Shown here: positions 6,796-15,882 of the stretch, piece after piece | Position numbering within the stretch: the stretch's first letter is position 1 | How the letters are laid out: each line of letters starts with the position of its first letter | Assembly (NCBI GenBank): GCA_021786815.1 | Contig: JAJYMR010000227.1 | Coordinates: 1 to 16,321, forward strand | Direction: 5' to 3' | From: Deltaproteobacteria bacterium | Lineage (GTDB): Bacteria; Desulfobacterota; Binatia; Binatales; Binataceae | DNA length: 16,321 bases | Program-made: the position numbers and the translations under genes | Notes under the pieces: generated by a model | The model's input: the letters and a program-made list of their open reading frames with translations, nothing else | What the model was told of the DNA's origin: nothing | Database searches by the model: none

Positions 6796-9387
6796 ATGCA
6801 CAGGCCGCGTTTTCTCGATCGTATGGCGATGGAACTGGGCGACGGATGCGCGTTCACCGCGCGGTTGGCCCGCGGACGGCGACCCTTTCAACCCGAGCAC
6901 GTCGAGCCGAAATGGGCCCGCGACCGGACCTTTGACGTCGCACATATCAGGCTCGAAATCGCTCTCGACTTCGCCGAGCGCAGTATCTCCGGCACCGCGA
7001 CCCATCGGCTCTCCGCAATCGTCGATGAGCTTCGCGAGGCGGAATTCGACGCGGCCGAGATGACCGTGAAAGCGGTCAGATTGTCGGGCGAGCCCGTGGC
7101 TTTCGAAAGCGAAGGCGCAAAGCTCCGGGTGAAGTTTGCGCGCCCGATGCGCGCGGGCGACGAAGCCGAAATCGCAATCGACTACGGGGCCCGCCCGCGG
7201 CGCGGACTCTATTTCGTGGGTCCCGACGAAGCCTATCCCGAAAAGCCGGTCGAGGCGTGGACCCAGGGCGAAGACGAAGACTCGCGCTACTGGTTCCCCT
7301 GTTACGACTACCCGAACGATCGCGTCACGAGCGAGGTTATCGCGACGGTACCCGCGAAGTTCACCGCCGTCTCGAACGGCGCGCTCCTCTCCACGGCGTC
7401 CGACTCGGCCCGCGGCACGCGCACCTTCCACTGGCGTCACGACGTCGCGCATTCGGCTTACCTGATAAGCCTCGCCGCGGGCGAATTCGTCGAGATTCGC
7501 GACCGCGCGGGCGACGTGCCTGTTCTCTATTACGTCCATCAGAGCCGCGAGGAGGACGCGCGGCGCGCCTTCGGCAACACGCCGCGGATGATCCAGTTCT
7601 TCGAGCGCCGAATCGGCGTGCCCTATCCTTACGCCAAGTATTCGCAGGTTGCTGTCACGGATTTCATCTTCGGCGGGATGGAGAACACCTCGGCGACGAC
7701 CCAGACCGCCGACACACTGCACGACCAGCGCGCGCATCTGGACTTCACCAGCGATCCCCTGGTCGCGCACGAACTGGCCCATCAATGGTGGGGCGACCTG
7801 CTCACCTGCCGCGACTGGGCCCACGCCTGGCTCAACGAGGGCTTCGCAACTTACTTCGAGGCGCTCTGGTGCGAGGAGGACAAGGGCGCGGACGAGTTCG
7901 CATGGAACCTGCGCCAGGATCGCGAGAACTACCTCGACGAGGACTCGCATCGCTACCGCCGGCCGATAGTGTGCAACCGATATCGCGCGCCGATCGAACT
8001 CTTCGACCGCCATCTGTACGAAAAAGGATGCCTCGTGCTGCACATGCTGAGGCGCGAGACGGGCGATGCGCTGTTCTTCAAGGCTCTCAACTTGTATTGC
8101 ACGCGTCATCGCGGCGGCAACGTCATCACGCAGGACCTCCAGCGCGTCTTCGAGGACGCGACCGGACGCAATCTCGACTGGTTCTTCGACCAGTGGGTTT
8201 ATAAGGAGGGCCATCCGGAACTCGAAGTCTCCCACTCGTTCGACGACAAGCGAAGACTCGCCAGCGTCATCGTCAAGCAGACGCACAAGACCGAGAACAC
8301 GACGGCCGCGTTCCGTTTCTCGGCAACGATTGCGTTGATGGACGGCGACGGCGCCGACAATCGCTATCGCGTAGAGGTGAAGGAGCGCGAGCAGACGTTT
8401 CATTTCGCCTGCGACGCGGCGCCCAAGGCTGTCAGCCTCGATCCGGCGCACGACATCCTGAAAACCCTCAAACACAAGCGAAGCCGCGAGGCGCTGGAAC
8501 TCGTGCTCAAAAAAGCGCCCGAGGCGATCGCGCGCGGCGCGGCTGCGCGCGAACTCGGCAAGGAGGGTAGCCCCCAGGCGGTCGCGGCGCTGCGCGAGGC
8601 GATGCTCAACGACGTTTTCTGGGGCGTGCGGGCCGACGCCGCCCAGGCGCTCGGCGAGATCAGAACCGCCGAGGCGCGGGACGCTCTGCTCGAGGGCCTC
8701 AAGGTGGAACATCCCAAGGCCCGCCGCGCAGTGGTCCGCGCCCTCGGAACCTTCCGCAACGACACGCAGGCGGCCGACGCGCTCGCCCGCGTGCTCACGA
8801 ACGGAGACGCGAGCTACTTCGTCGAAGCCGAAGCCGCGCTCGCGCTCGGCAAAACTCGCGACTCACGCGCCTTCGAGCATCTGAGTAGCGCGCTCTCGCG
8901 CGATTCGTACCTTGAAGCGATACGCGCCCATGCGTTTTCCGGGATGGCCGAGTTGCGCGACGAGCGCGTCATCGGAGTCGCGCGCGAATGGAGCGCATAC
9001 GGAAGACCGCCCCGGGCGCGCGTGGCAGCAATAGGAACGCTCGGGCGATGCGCCGAACTCGGTGACGCACGCCGCGCGGAAATCCTCGACTTCCTTGCGC
9101 CCCTGGTGGACGACCGCGAGTTCATGGTGCGGCTGCGCGTGCCGGGCGCGTTCGAGGATATTGGCGACGCGCGCGCGATTGCCCCGCTCACGAGGCTTCG
9201 CGAGCGTGACCTCGACGGGCGGGTTCAGCGCCGCGCGCAGGAGGCTATCGACGCAATCGTGCAGGGCCGAAGCCGTGTCGAAGAAGGCGCGCGGTTGCGC
9301 GACGAGATGGACAAGATGCGCGAGGACAACGTGAAGCTGCGCGAACGGCTCGACAAGCTCGAAGCCTCCGCGCGCACAAAATCGTAG
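6796..9387 (+). CDS. M1-family aminopeptidase with C-terminal HEAT repeats
   Basis: An 863-residue zinc metallopeptidase. Around 25-170 is the N-terminal beta domain; GGMEN (293-297) is the exopeptidase motif that binds the substrate amino terminus; HELAH (325-329) plus E348 in WLNEGFATYFE form the HEXXH-x18-E zinc site; Y409 in LYEKGCLVLHML fits the catalytic tyrosine. From about 570 to 825 are HEAT-like repeats (for example AARELGKEGSPQAVAALREAM and ADAAQALGEIRTAEARDALLEGL), and the end (about 830-863) is a short charged coiled coil. It should remove N-terminal residues from peptides. There is no signal peptide, so a cytoplasmic site is likely. The start is uncertain: the frame is open from a TTG at 6706, with ATGs at 6796, 6823 and 6829, none with a good Shine-Dalgarno; 6796 keeps the RPRFLDRM head. 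Confidence 0.92.
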   Translation: MHRPRFLDRMAMELGDGCAFTARLARGRRPFQPEHVEPKWARDRTFDVAHIRLEIALDFAERSISGTATHRLSAIVDELREAEFDAAEMTVKAVRLSGEPVAFESEGAKLRVKFARPMRAGDEAEIAIDYGARPRRGLYFVGPDEAYPEKPVEAWTQGEDEDSRYWFPCYDYPNDRVTSEVIATVPAKFTAVSNGALLSTASDSARGTRTFHWRHDVAHSAYLISLAAGEFVEIRDRAGDVPVLYYVHQSREEDARRAFGNTPRMIQFFERRIGVPYPYAKYSQVAVTDFIFGGMENTSATTQTADTLHDQRAHLDFTSDPLVAHELAHQWWGDLLTCRDWAHAWLNEGFATYFEALWCEEDKGADEFAWNLRQDRENYLDEDSHRYRRPIVCNRYRAPIELFDRHLYEKGCLVLHMLRRETGDALFFKALNLYCTRHRGGNVITQDLQRVFEDATGRNLDWFFDQWVYKEGHPELEVSHSFDDKRRLASVIVKQTHKTENTTAAFRFSATIALMDGDGADNRYRVEVKEREQTFHFACDAAPKAVSLDPAHDILKTLKHKRSREALELVLKKAPEAIARGAAARELGKEGSPQAVAALREAMLNDVFWGVRADAAQALGEIRTAEARDALLEGLKVEHPKARRAVVRALGTFRNDTQAADALARVLTNGDASYFVEAEAALALGKTRDSRAFEHLSSALSRDSYLEAIRAHAFSGMAELRDERVIGVAREWSAYGRPPRARVAAIGTLGRCAELGDARRAEILDFLAPLVDDREFMVRLRVPGAFEDIGDARAIAPLTRLRERDLDGRVQRRAQEAIDAIVQGRSRVEEGARLRDEMDKMREDNVKLRERLDKLEASARTKS

Positions 9388-9390
9388 CTC

Positions 9391-9481
9391 CCGGCGCGCG
9401 CTGCGCCGGATGCCTTTCACCGGAACGGGGGAACTCCGCGGCGACTCTCGCCGCGCCAACAGGTTGCGGGATTTTCCCGCA
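9391..9481 (+). other. three tandem hairpins between M1 gene and mscL
   Basis: Three perfect inverted repeats fill most of the 110-base gap: CCGGCGC/GCGCCGG (9391-9397 and 9403-9409), CGCGGCGA/TCGCCGCG (9437-9444 and 9448-9455) and TGCGGG/CCCGCA (9465-9470 and 9476-9481). The first starts 3 bases after the M1 stop; the last ends 2 bases before the purine-rich ribosome site of mscL. None is followed by a T-run. They may serve 3'-end formation and mscL leader control, or partly reflect the high GC. Confidence 0.5.
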
Positions 9482-9497
9482 TAAGAGAGGAGTGCCG

Positions 9498-9947
9498 ATG
9501 CTCAAGGAATTCAGACAGTTCGCGATGCGTGGAAACGTGGTCGACATGTCGGTCGGCATCGTGATTGGCGGCGCGTTCGGCAAGATCGCGACCTCGCTGG
9601 TCAACGACATCCTGATGCCGCCCCTCGGCCTGCTACTGGGCAAGGTCAACTTTTCAAATCTGTTCGTCACGCTGAGCGAACAGCACTATTCCTCGCTCGC
9701 AGCGGCCCGCGCGGCGGAGGCGCCCACGCTCAATTATGGCTTGTTCATCAACACGGTCGTGGATTTCGTCATCGTGGCTTTCGCGATGTTCCTGGTGGTT
9801 ACGCAATACCAGAGCGTGGTTGACAAGTTCAGCAAACCCGAACCGGCAAAAACGCGTAACTGCCCCTATTGTCTTTCGCCGATTCCGAAGGCGGCCACGC
9901 GATGCCCGCATTGTACCTCGCAACTCGAGGCACAGGCGGCGGCCTGA
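9498..9947 (+). CDS. mscL: large-conductance mechanosensitive channel with zinc ribbon
   Basis: A 149-residue MscL, the homopentameric inner-membrane channel that opens on membrane tension to release solutes in hypo-osmotic shock. MLKEFRQFAMRGNVVDMSVG is the amphipathic N-terminus running into TM1 (about 14-45, with IVIGGAFGKIATSLVNDI, the gate region), followed by a periplasmic loop (about 50-78) and TM2 (about 80-104, FINTVVDFVIVAFAMFLVV). After TM2, where E. coli has a short helical bundle, there are two CxxC knuckles (C122/C125 and C136/C139 in NCPYCLSPIPKAATRCPHC) predicted to bind zinc in the cytoplasm. ATG 9498 is chosen over GTG 9492 because AGGAG (9488-9492) is spaced 5 bases from the ATG but overlaps the GTG. 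Confidence 0.96.
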   Translation: MLKEFRQFAMRGNVVDMSVGIVIGGAFGKIATSLVNDILMPPLGLLLGKVNFSNLFVTLSEQHYSSLAAARAAEAPTLNYGLFINTVVDFVIVAFAMFLVVTQYQSVVDKFSKPEPAKTRNCPYCLSPIPKAATRCPHCTSQLEAQAAA

Positions 9948-10051
9948 GCTGCCAGCATCTGCGGCGGACGTGAGGACAAATCTGTTTCGTCTACGCGAAG
10001 CCTGGAGAACCCGCAAGACCGCATAACGTCCCGGCCCACGCGTCGCAAAGG

Positions 10052-10084
10052 AAAACGGCGGCGGGTCAAAGGCCCGCCGCCGTT
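10052..10084 (-). terminator. intrinsic terminator of glnA
   Basis: A perfect 12-bp stem, AACGGCGGCGGG (10054-10065) with CCCGCCGCCGTT (10073-10084), and a 7-base loop. On the minus strand it lies 24 bases after the glnA stop and is followed by a T-rich run (TTTTCCTTT, complement of 10047-10055). On the plus strand only two Ts follow, so it is mainly for glnA, though it could also help stop mscL transcripts. Confidence 0.85.
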
Positions 10085-10108
10085 GGGTCGCCGCGTCGAA
10101 GCGGGTTT

Positions 10109-11521
<1,413 letters not shown>

Positions 11522-11664
11522 CGAACGCTTTACCCTCCTCGCCTCTTTAGGGACGGCGACCCTTGGCTATTCCATTTCGTGTGCGGCGCTGTTGCGGCCG
11601 TGCGGAACATTAGCGTACCAAAACGTTTGCCGCTACAAGCGCGCAGAGCGGTTTTGCAACCCGC

Positions 11665-11729
11665 CCAGTATCCTTGACGACCTGCCCGCCCGCGATGCAC
11701 CGTGCTGCTCATTTGGGCAGCAATACTGG
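11665..11729 (-). other. possible structured RNA element upstream of glnA
   Basis: CCAGTAT (11665-11671) is the perfect complement of ATACTGG (11723-11729), enclosing a second hairpin, TGCTGC (11703-11708) with GCAGCA (11717-11722), directly stacked against the outer arm. On the minus strand this would sit about 145-210 bases before the glnA ATG and 70 bases after the DUF1646 stop. The 11522-11799 gap has no ORF, and I find no convincing sigma54 or sigma70 promoter in it. The structure does not match a known riboswitch that I recognise; it could also be part of the DUF1646 3' end. Confidence 0.3.
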
Positions 11730-11799
11730 ACGCAGCATCGCCCCGCCGCTTTGCAGCACCACGGTTTGACAGCATTTTCCACCGCTCCAGGCAGCCGTC

Positions 11800-12813
11800 T
11801 TACAACGCCAGATTGAGAGCAGCAAAGTAGATGCCGAGCATCACGAGTCCGATCGGAAGCGCGATTCGCGCCCACTGGCCGCTGCGTATCCTGAGCAGGC
11901 CCGCAACAATTATGTTGGGGATGTTCCCCGGGATGAGCAAGCCCCCCGAGATCAACAGCGAAAGAATCGCTTCGCGCGCCCGCGCAAGCGACATGTCATG
12001 CACTTCAAGCGCGACCAGCGTTGCGTTGTCGAGCACCGCCGACACCGTATTCGCCCAGAACAGCACCTCCTTTCTCAGCATCCCGACGTAACGCGACGCG
12101 AACGGGCCGAAGGCATCACTTATAAGGATGAGCCCCGCGATAAATGCAAACACCTTGATTCCCTGCACGAAGGCCTGCCTAACGGTCTCGCGCACATGGC
12201 GCTCCGACGACGCCGGCTCGTACGCGCCGCGCGAGAACCATCCCGCCAGTATCGCGCTCGCCGCGATACCCGGAACCATGTACGGCCCGAGCAGGAAGAA
12301 CAGTCCGAAGAACGGAAGCCCAAGCACGTGCGCCGCAAGCGTCGAGAGCGGCTCGCCAAGCGGCGTTAGCGCTGCGCCCATCCCGACCGCGAAGCATCCC
12401 GCAACGGCGACCTTGGCGCGCGATTCGGCGTCGAGCCTGAGCAGCCCGATTATCTCGACCAGAACCAGCGCGGCGACTATTACCGTGATCACGCTGGAAA
12501 CCGCCGCCAGCACGAACACCGAAACCGCCGTAAGGAGCGGACGCGGAAACCGGCCGCGCAGCCGCGCAAAAGCGCGGTCCAGCGGCTCTCGCGTGTATCG
12601 GAACAAAAGCGCGAAGCCCACCACCGCGGCGGTTATCGGAATCGGTTCGCTGAGCGCCGTACGCGCCAGTTCGGCGTGAAAGCCGCCGGCCAGAAGCGTC
12701 GCGGCGACGCCGAGTGCGAGAAAATAAGCCTCCAGGTTGCGCTCGATCCAATGGAACAGAAGCGGGCCGAACAGGAGCAGGACTAAAATTGCAATCGCGG
12801 ACCACTGGTTCAT
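11800..12813 (-). CDS. DUF1646 family membrane protein (ion transporter superfamily)
   Basis: A 337-residue polytopic membrane protein with about ten hydrophobic segments. It carries the marks of DUF1646: GAALTPLGEPLSTLA (about 146-160) in the first half, SAVLDNATLVALEV (258-271) and LLIPGNIPNIIVAG (292-305) in the second. The two halves echo each other (a buried small-residue helix followed by a Gly/Pro re-entrant motif), as in the ArsB/NhaD/CitM ion transporter superfamily, so a secondary cation or anion transporter is likely; the substrate is unknown. The start at 12813 (MNQWSAIAIL) is chosen over 12855 because it brings the first membrane helix to the N-terminus; neither has a good Shine-Dalgarno. 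It lies between the barrel gene and glnA on one strand, with a terminator after the barrel gene. Confidence 0.82.
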   Translation of the reverse strand: MNQWSAIAILVLLLFGPLLFHWIERNLEAYFLALGVAATLLAGGFHAELARTALSEPIPITAAVVGFALLFRYTREPLDRAFARLRGRFPRPLLTAVSVFVLAAVSSVITVIVAALVLVEIIGLLRLDAESRAKVAVAGCFAVGMGAALTPLGEPLSTLAAHVLGLPFFGLFFLLGPYMVPGIAASAILAGWFSRGAYEPASSERHVRETVRQAFVQGIKVFAFIAGLILISDAFGPFASRYVGMLRKEVLFWANTVSAVLDNATLVALEVHDMSLARAREAILSLLISGGLLIPGNIPNIIVAGLLRIRSGQWARIALPIGLVMLGIYFAALNLAL

Positions 12814-12903
12814 CGTATTGAGCGCAATCGAGGCGCCGGTTGCCGATCGCGCCATCCAACCGGGCCACGACGCGTCACGCTTCGAGGCGCCGAGCCTTCA
12901 TAA

Positions 12904-12938
12904 CAAAGAACCGGCGGGCTCGCACCTGCGAGCCCGCC
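12904..12938 (-). terminator. intrinsic terminator of outer-membrane barrel gene
   Basis: A perfect 11-bp stem, GGCGGGCTCGC (12913-12923) with GCGAGCCCGCC (12928-12938), around a 4-base loop. On the minus strand the stem is followed by GGTTCTTTGTT, a moderately T-rich tail. It lies 72 bases after the stop of the barrel gene and 90 bases before the DUF1646 start, so it separates the two. Confidence 0.75.
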
Positions 12939-13010
12939 AGCCCCTCCCTTAGTCTCACCCGCCCCGGTCCTCAAACCCACGGATGAGAGCGTTCCTGCTT
13001 TCGAGCGGCC

Positions 13011-14363
13011 TTAGAAGAAAAGTCCGGTTTCGAGTGCGCCCGCAACTCGCGATGGATTCCTGCCCATCGAGCCGAACACGGAGCCCGAAGTATAGTTCTC
13101 CGCGTGAACATAGGAGACTTCGGGGCGTACGAAGAACCCCTTGTACTGATAAGTCGGCGTCAGGGTGAGCGACCACGCGCTGCTGCCCGGGCCATACAAC
13201 AAGTTGGCGGCACCGTCAGTGCTGTTGCCGGTGCTTCCGATATATTCGGCGCGGGCCGCAAGAAAGAAGTTATCCGTAAGAGCGTAGCTCGCGAGAATCG
13301 CTCCGCCGATCGTTGAGGTCGACTTCAGCACGCCGATCTGCTGGTTCTTCGGTACGTAGGTCCATTGGAAGTACGGCTCGATGATCCACGGCGCAGAGTT
13401 GTATTCGTAGATGACGTTGTAGATCTCGCTGTTGTTCTGCAGGAGCGGCGTCGCGAAATTCGAAAACTTCGAGAATCCGAGGTTGCCGCCGCCGATGAAG
13501 CTGAGCGTATTGGCCGAATTGATGGCCCAGGCGAGCGAGCCGGTCAGCCAGGTGTAGCTGTTGGAGTAAAATCCGTTGTTCCAGCTCAGCGAAGCGCTGA
13601 TCGGACCTTGTGCGTAATTGAGCTGCACGCCGCGATTTATCGCGTTTTCCTGGTTCCACAACAGGCCGCGCTCGATGTTCAGGTTCTCGAACGTGAACGT
13701 GTACTCCGCCCCGATCAGCGTGGGCAGATTGCCCGCCTCGATCGAAAAGCTGTCGGTGGGCTGGAGTTTCAGGTAGGCCACCGGCAGCGGGCCGTACAGG
13801 CTGTTGATCGCGTTGCCCGCCGAAACATACGGCACTCCCAGCGCCGGGATGCTGTACGCTCCCGCCTGCAGGTAGAACTGCACCGGGCCGTCCGCCTTCT
13901 GGAGAATGGCGAAGGCGTTGCTGACGTCGGCGCGGTCGGTTCTGTCCACGCCGGTGGTGTTGTTCTGAACGATACCGATCCCGCTTACGATGCCGTTCAC
14001 GTCGAACTTCTCGAGGTCCGAGAGCACGGGTATGTCGGTGGTTCCCGGAATCGCCAGATCGATCGGCCTGGGGCTTGCCCCCTGCAACGGACCGGCGATC
14101 GCGGGTGACGCAAGCGGCGGTGCCGGGGTGGGCGCGGCGGCCGGAGTGGCCTTGGCTTTCAGCTCCTTAACCTCGGCCATCAGCTTCCCCCGCTCCTGCT
14201 TCATCTCTTCGATTTGCTTGGTAAGCTGGTCGATTTTTGCCTGCTGGCTTGAGCTTGCCGAAGCGCCCGCGTCGTCCGCGAGCGCATTGCCGCCCGTTGC
14301 AAAAAGCAACGCCACCAGCATCCCGGCGGCTATCATGCGAAAGGTTCGGCTTGCGATAATCAC
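13011..14363 (-). CDS. outer-membrane beta-barrel protein (OmpL-like porin type)
   Basis: A 450-residue exported protein. The GTG at 14363 is the preferred start: GGGAGGAGG lies about 5 bases upstream and it gives a clean signal peptide (about 1-29, AAGMLVALLFATGGNALA then DD). A coiled coil follows (about 40-72, QAKIDQLTKQIEEMKQERGK), then an Ala/Pro-rich linker (about 72-100). The rest is a barrel of alternating aromatic and polar strands (for example VQFYLQAGAYSIP, FFVRPEVSYVHAE) ending in the C-terminal phenylalanine (GALETGLFF) used for barrel assembly. It resembles the putative beta-barrel porin-2 (OmpL-like) group. The N-terminal coiled coil may trimerise or touch peptidoglycan, as in some porins (inference). 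The solute is unknown. The frame continues upstream to 14561, but that part lacks any signal. Confidence 0.85.
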   Translation of the reverse strand: MIIASRTFRMIAAGMLVALLFATGGNALADDAGASASSSQQAKIDQLTKQIEEMKQERGKLMAEVKELKAKATPAAAPTPAPPLASPAIAGPLQGASPRPIDLAIPGTTDIPVLSDLEKFDVNGIVSGIGIVQNNTTGVDRTDRADVSNAFAILQKADGPVQFYLQAGAYSIPALGVPYVSAGNAINSLYGPLPVAYLKLQPTDSFSIEAGNLPTLIGAEYTFTFENLNIERGLLWNQENAINRGVQLNYAQGPISASLSWNNGFYSNSYTWLTGSLAWAINSANTLSFIGGGNLGFSKFSNFATPLLQNNSEIYNVIYEYNSAPWIIEPYFQWTYVPKNQQIGVLKSTSTIGGAILASYALTDNFFLAARAEYIGSTGNSTDGAANLLYGPGSSAWSLTLTPTYQYKGFFVRPEVSYVHAENYTSGSVFGSMGRNPSRVAGALETGLFF

Positions 14364-14684
14364 GCTGTCCTCCTCCCAATATTCGGCTTTCAGGGCGCGG
14401 CGTGTGCGCCTTAAGCCGGGAAACGCGTGAGGCGATTTCAAGTTTCGTACCCGCCTTAAACAGGCACGCGAAGCCAAAAGTGCCGGGTTTGCCTTGAGGA
14501 AAACGAAGAACTGGTATGTGATGACGCCTAGAAAGGATGCACTTGCCACGCCGGACGGCATCCCTCACCCCCGCGCGCGCCACACCATCTCCGACGCAAC
14601 CGGCTCGCCCGGAGCAATCGAGAGTCGGTTACGGCGCGGAGGGGCTCTCGCACGGCGGCGGCTTGACAGGACGAGGATCGGACC
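14364..14684 (+). other. divergent intergenic region, no gene supported
   Basis: This 321-base gap separates the barrel gene (minus) from the acyl-CoA dehydrogenase (plus) and should hold both promoters. I see no convincing -35/-10 pair for either. CGCCTTAA occurs twice (around 14407-14415 and 14451-14458). The frame of the dehydrogenase is open leftwards to 14537, but the encoded stretch is Pro/Arg/Ser-rich without family similarity and is judged non-coding. Confidence 0.5.
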
Positions 14685-15850
14685 ATGGACTTCGAGCTTA
14701 CATCCGCGCAGAAGAGATCGTCCGCCAGGTGCGGACGCTTGCCTCGCGCTTCGACGATGAATACTGGCGCGAACGCGACCACAAGGCCGAGTTCCCACAC
14801 GAGTTCTACGACGCGGTCGCCAAGGCCGGCTACCTCGGCGTCGCAATTCCCGAGGCGTACGGCGGAAGCGGACTGGGAATCACCGAGGCCGCGCTCGTGA
14901 TGCGCGAGGTCGCCGCCTCGGGCGGCGCGATGGCGGCGGCGAGCGCCATCCATCTCTCCATCTTCGGCGTAAGCCCGATCGTCTTCCACGGCACCGAGGA
15001 GCAGAAGCGCCGCTTCCTGCCCGCGGTCGTGCGCGGTGAGATGCACGTCTCCTTTGCGGTTACCGAACCCGACGCCGGCAACGACATCACGCACATCCGG
15101 ACCTTCGCCCGGCGCGAGGGCGACTACTACGTCATCAACGGCCGCAAGGTGTTCACCACCAAGGCGCGCGAGTCGAAAAAGATGCTGATCCTCACGCGCA
15201 CCACGCCGTTCGAGAAGGTCACGAAAAAGACCGACGGGATGACGCTGTTCTTCGCGGATATCGATCCCTCCGCCGTCGAGGTGCGCGAACTGCACAAACT
15301 CGGCCGCGCCGCCGTCGACACCAACATGCTCTTCATCGACAACCTGAAGGTGCCAGCCTCCGATCTCGTCGGCGGCGAGGGCCGCGGTTTCCATTCGCTG
15401 CTCGACGGGCTCAACCCGGAGCGAATCCTGGTCGCCGCCGAGGCGATTGGAATCGGGCGCGCGGCGCTCGCAAAGGCGGTGCGCTACGCGAAGGAACGGG
15501 TCGTGTTCGGGCGGCCGATCGGCCAGAACCAGGCAATCGCCCATCCGCTTGCCGACGTGTACTCCAAGCTCGAGGCGGCGGAGTTGATGATGATGAAGGC
15601 GGCGTGGCTCTTCGACCATCGCAAACCCTGCGGCGCCGAGGCGAACGCGGCCAAGCTGCGCGCGGCCGACGCGGCCTGGGAGGCGTGCGACCGCGCGGTG
15701 CAGACTCTTGGCGGATACGGATACGTTCGCGACTACGACGTCGAACGCTATTTCCGTGAATGCCGGCTTTTGAAGATTGCTCCAGTCTCGCAGGAGATGG
15801 TGCTTAACTCCATAAGCGAGCACGTGCTCGGGCTTCCGCGCTCCTATTGA
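14685..15850 (+). CDS. acyl-CoA dehydrogenase, one-base frame break near start
   Basis: An FAD-dependent acyl-CoA dehydrogenase making the alpha-beta double bond of an acyl-CoA thioester, passing electrons to ETF in this family. The expected N-terminus MDFELTSAQK is encoded from ATG 14685 (GAGG 8 bases upstream), but the rest (EIVRQVRTLASRFDDEYW onwards) is in another frame: one base, probably a G, is missing between about 14711 and 14716. Restored, the protein is 388 residues, the usual length. FAD/substrate motifs include FAVTEPDAGND, and the C-terminal helices carry RVVFGRPIGQNQ and QTLGGYGYVRDYDVERYFRE. The MCAD-type catalytic Glu (in YEGT) is replaced by APVS (P367), while E246 in GLNPERI matches the LCAD/isovaleryl-CoA dehydrogenase base. 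Without repair, translation could start in-frame only at weak sites such as GTG 14729. The substrate chain length is unknown. Confidence 0.9.
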
Positions 15851-15882
15851 TTTGTTCGCGCGGCGACCGCGGCCGAGGAACC

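Noticed and set aside
6469..8712. 747-codon open frame on the minus strand
   Set aside because: It lies antisense to the M1 peptidase and the small exported protein gene, both of which have clear motifs. Long antisense frames are common in GC-rich coding DNA, and its translation shows no recognisable domain.
11522..11799. Sigma54-type site ahead of glnA
   Set aside because: Several TGG and TTGC fragments occur, but none has the required GG-N10-GC spacing.
14663..14668. Perfect TTGACA upstream of the dehydrogenase
   Set aside because: It ends only 16 bases before the start codon and overlaps the ribosome site region, so a promoter there would start inside the gene. No -10 follows at the right distance.
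14537..14684. Upstream extension of the acyl-CoA dehydrogenase frame
   Set aside because: The encoded residues are Pro/Arg/Ser-rich and unlike the family; the real start codon and ribosome site at 14673-14687 are in another frame, so the extension is a by-product of the frame break.
14528..15823. 431-codon open frame on the minus strand
   Set aside because: It is antisense to the acyl-CoA dehydrogenase, whose motifs are unmistakable on the plus strand.
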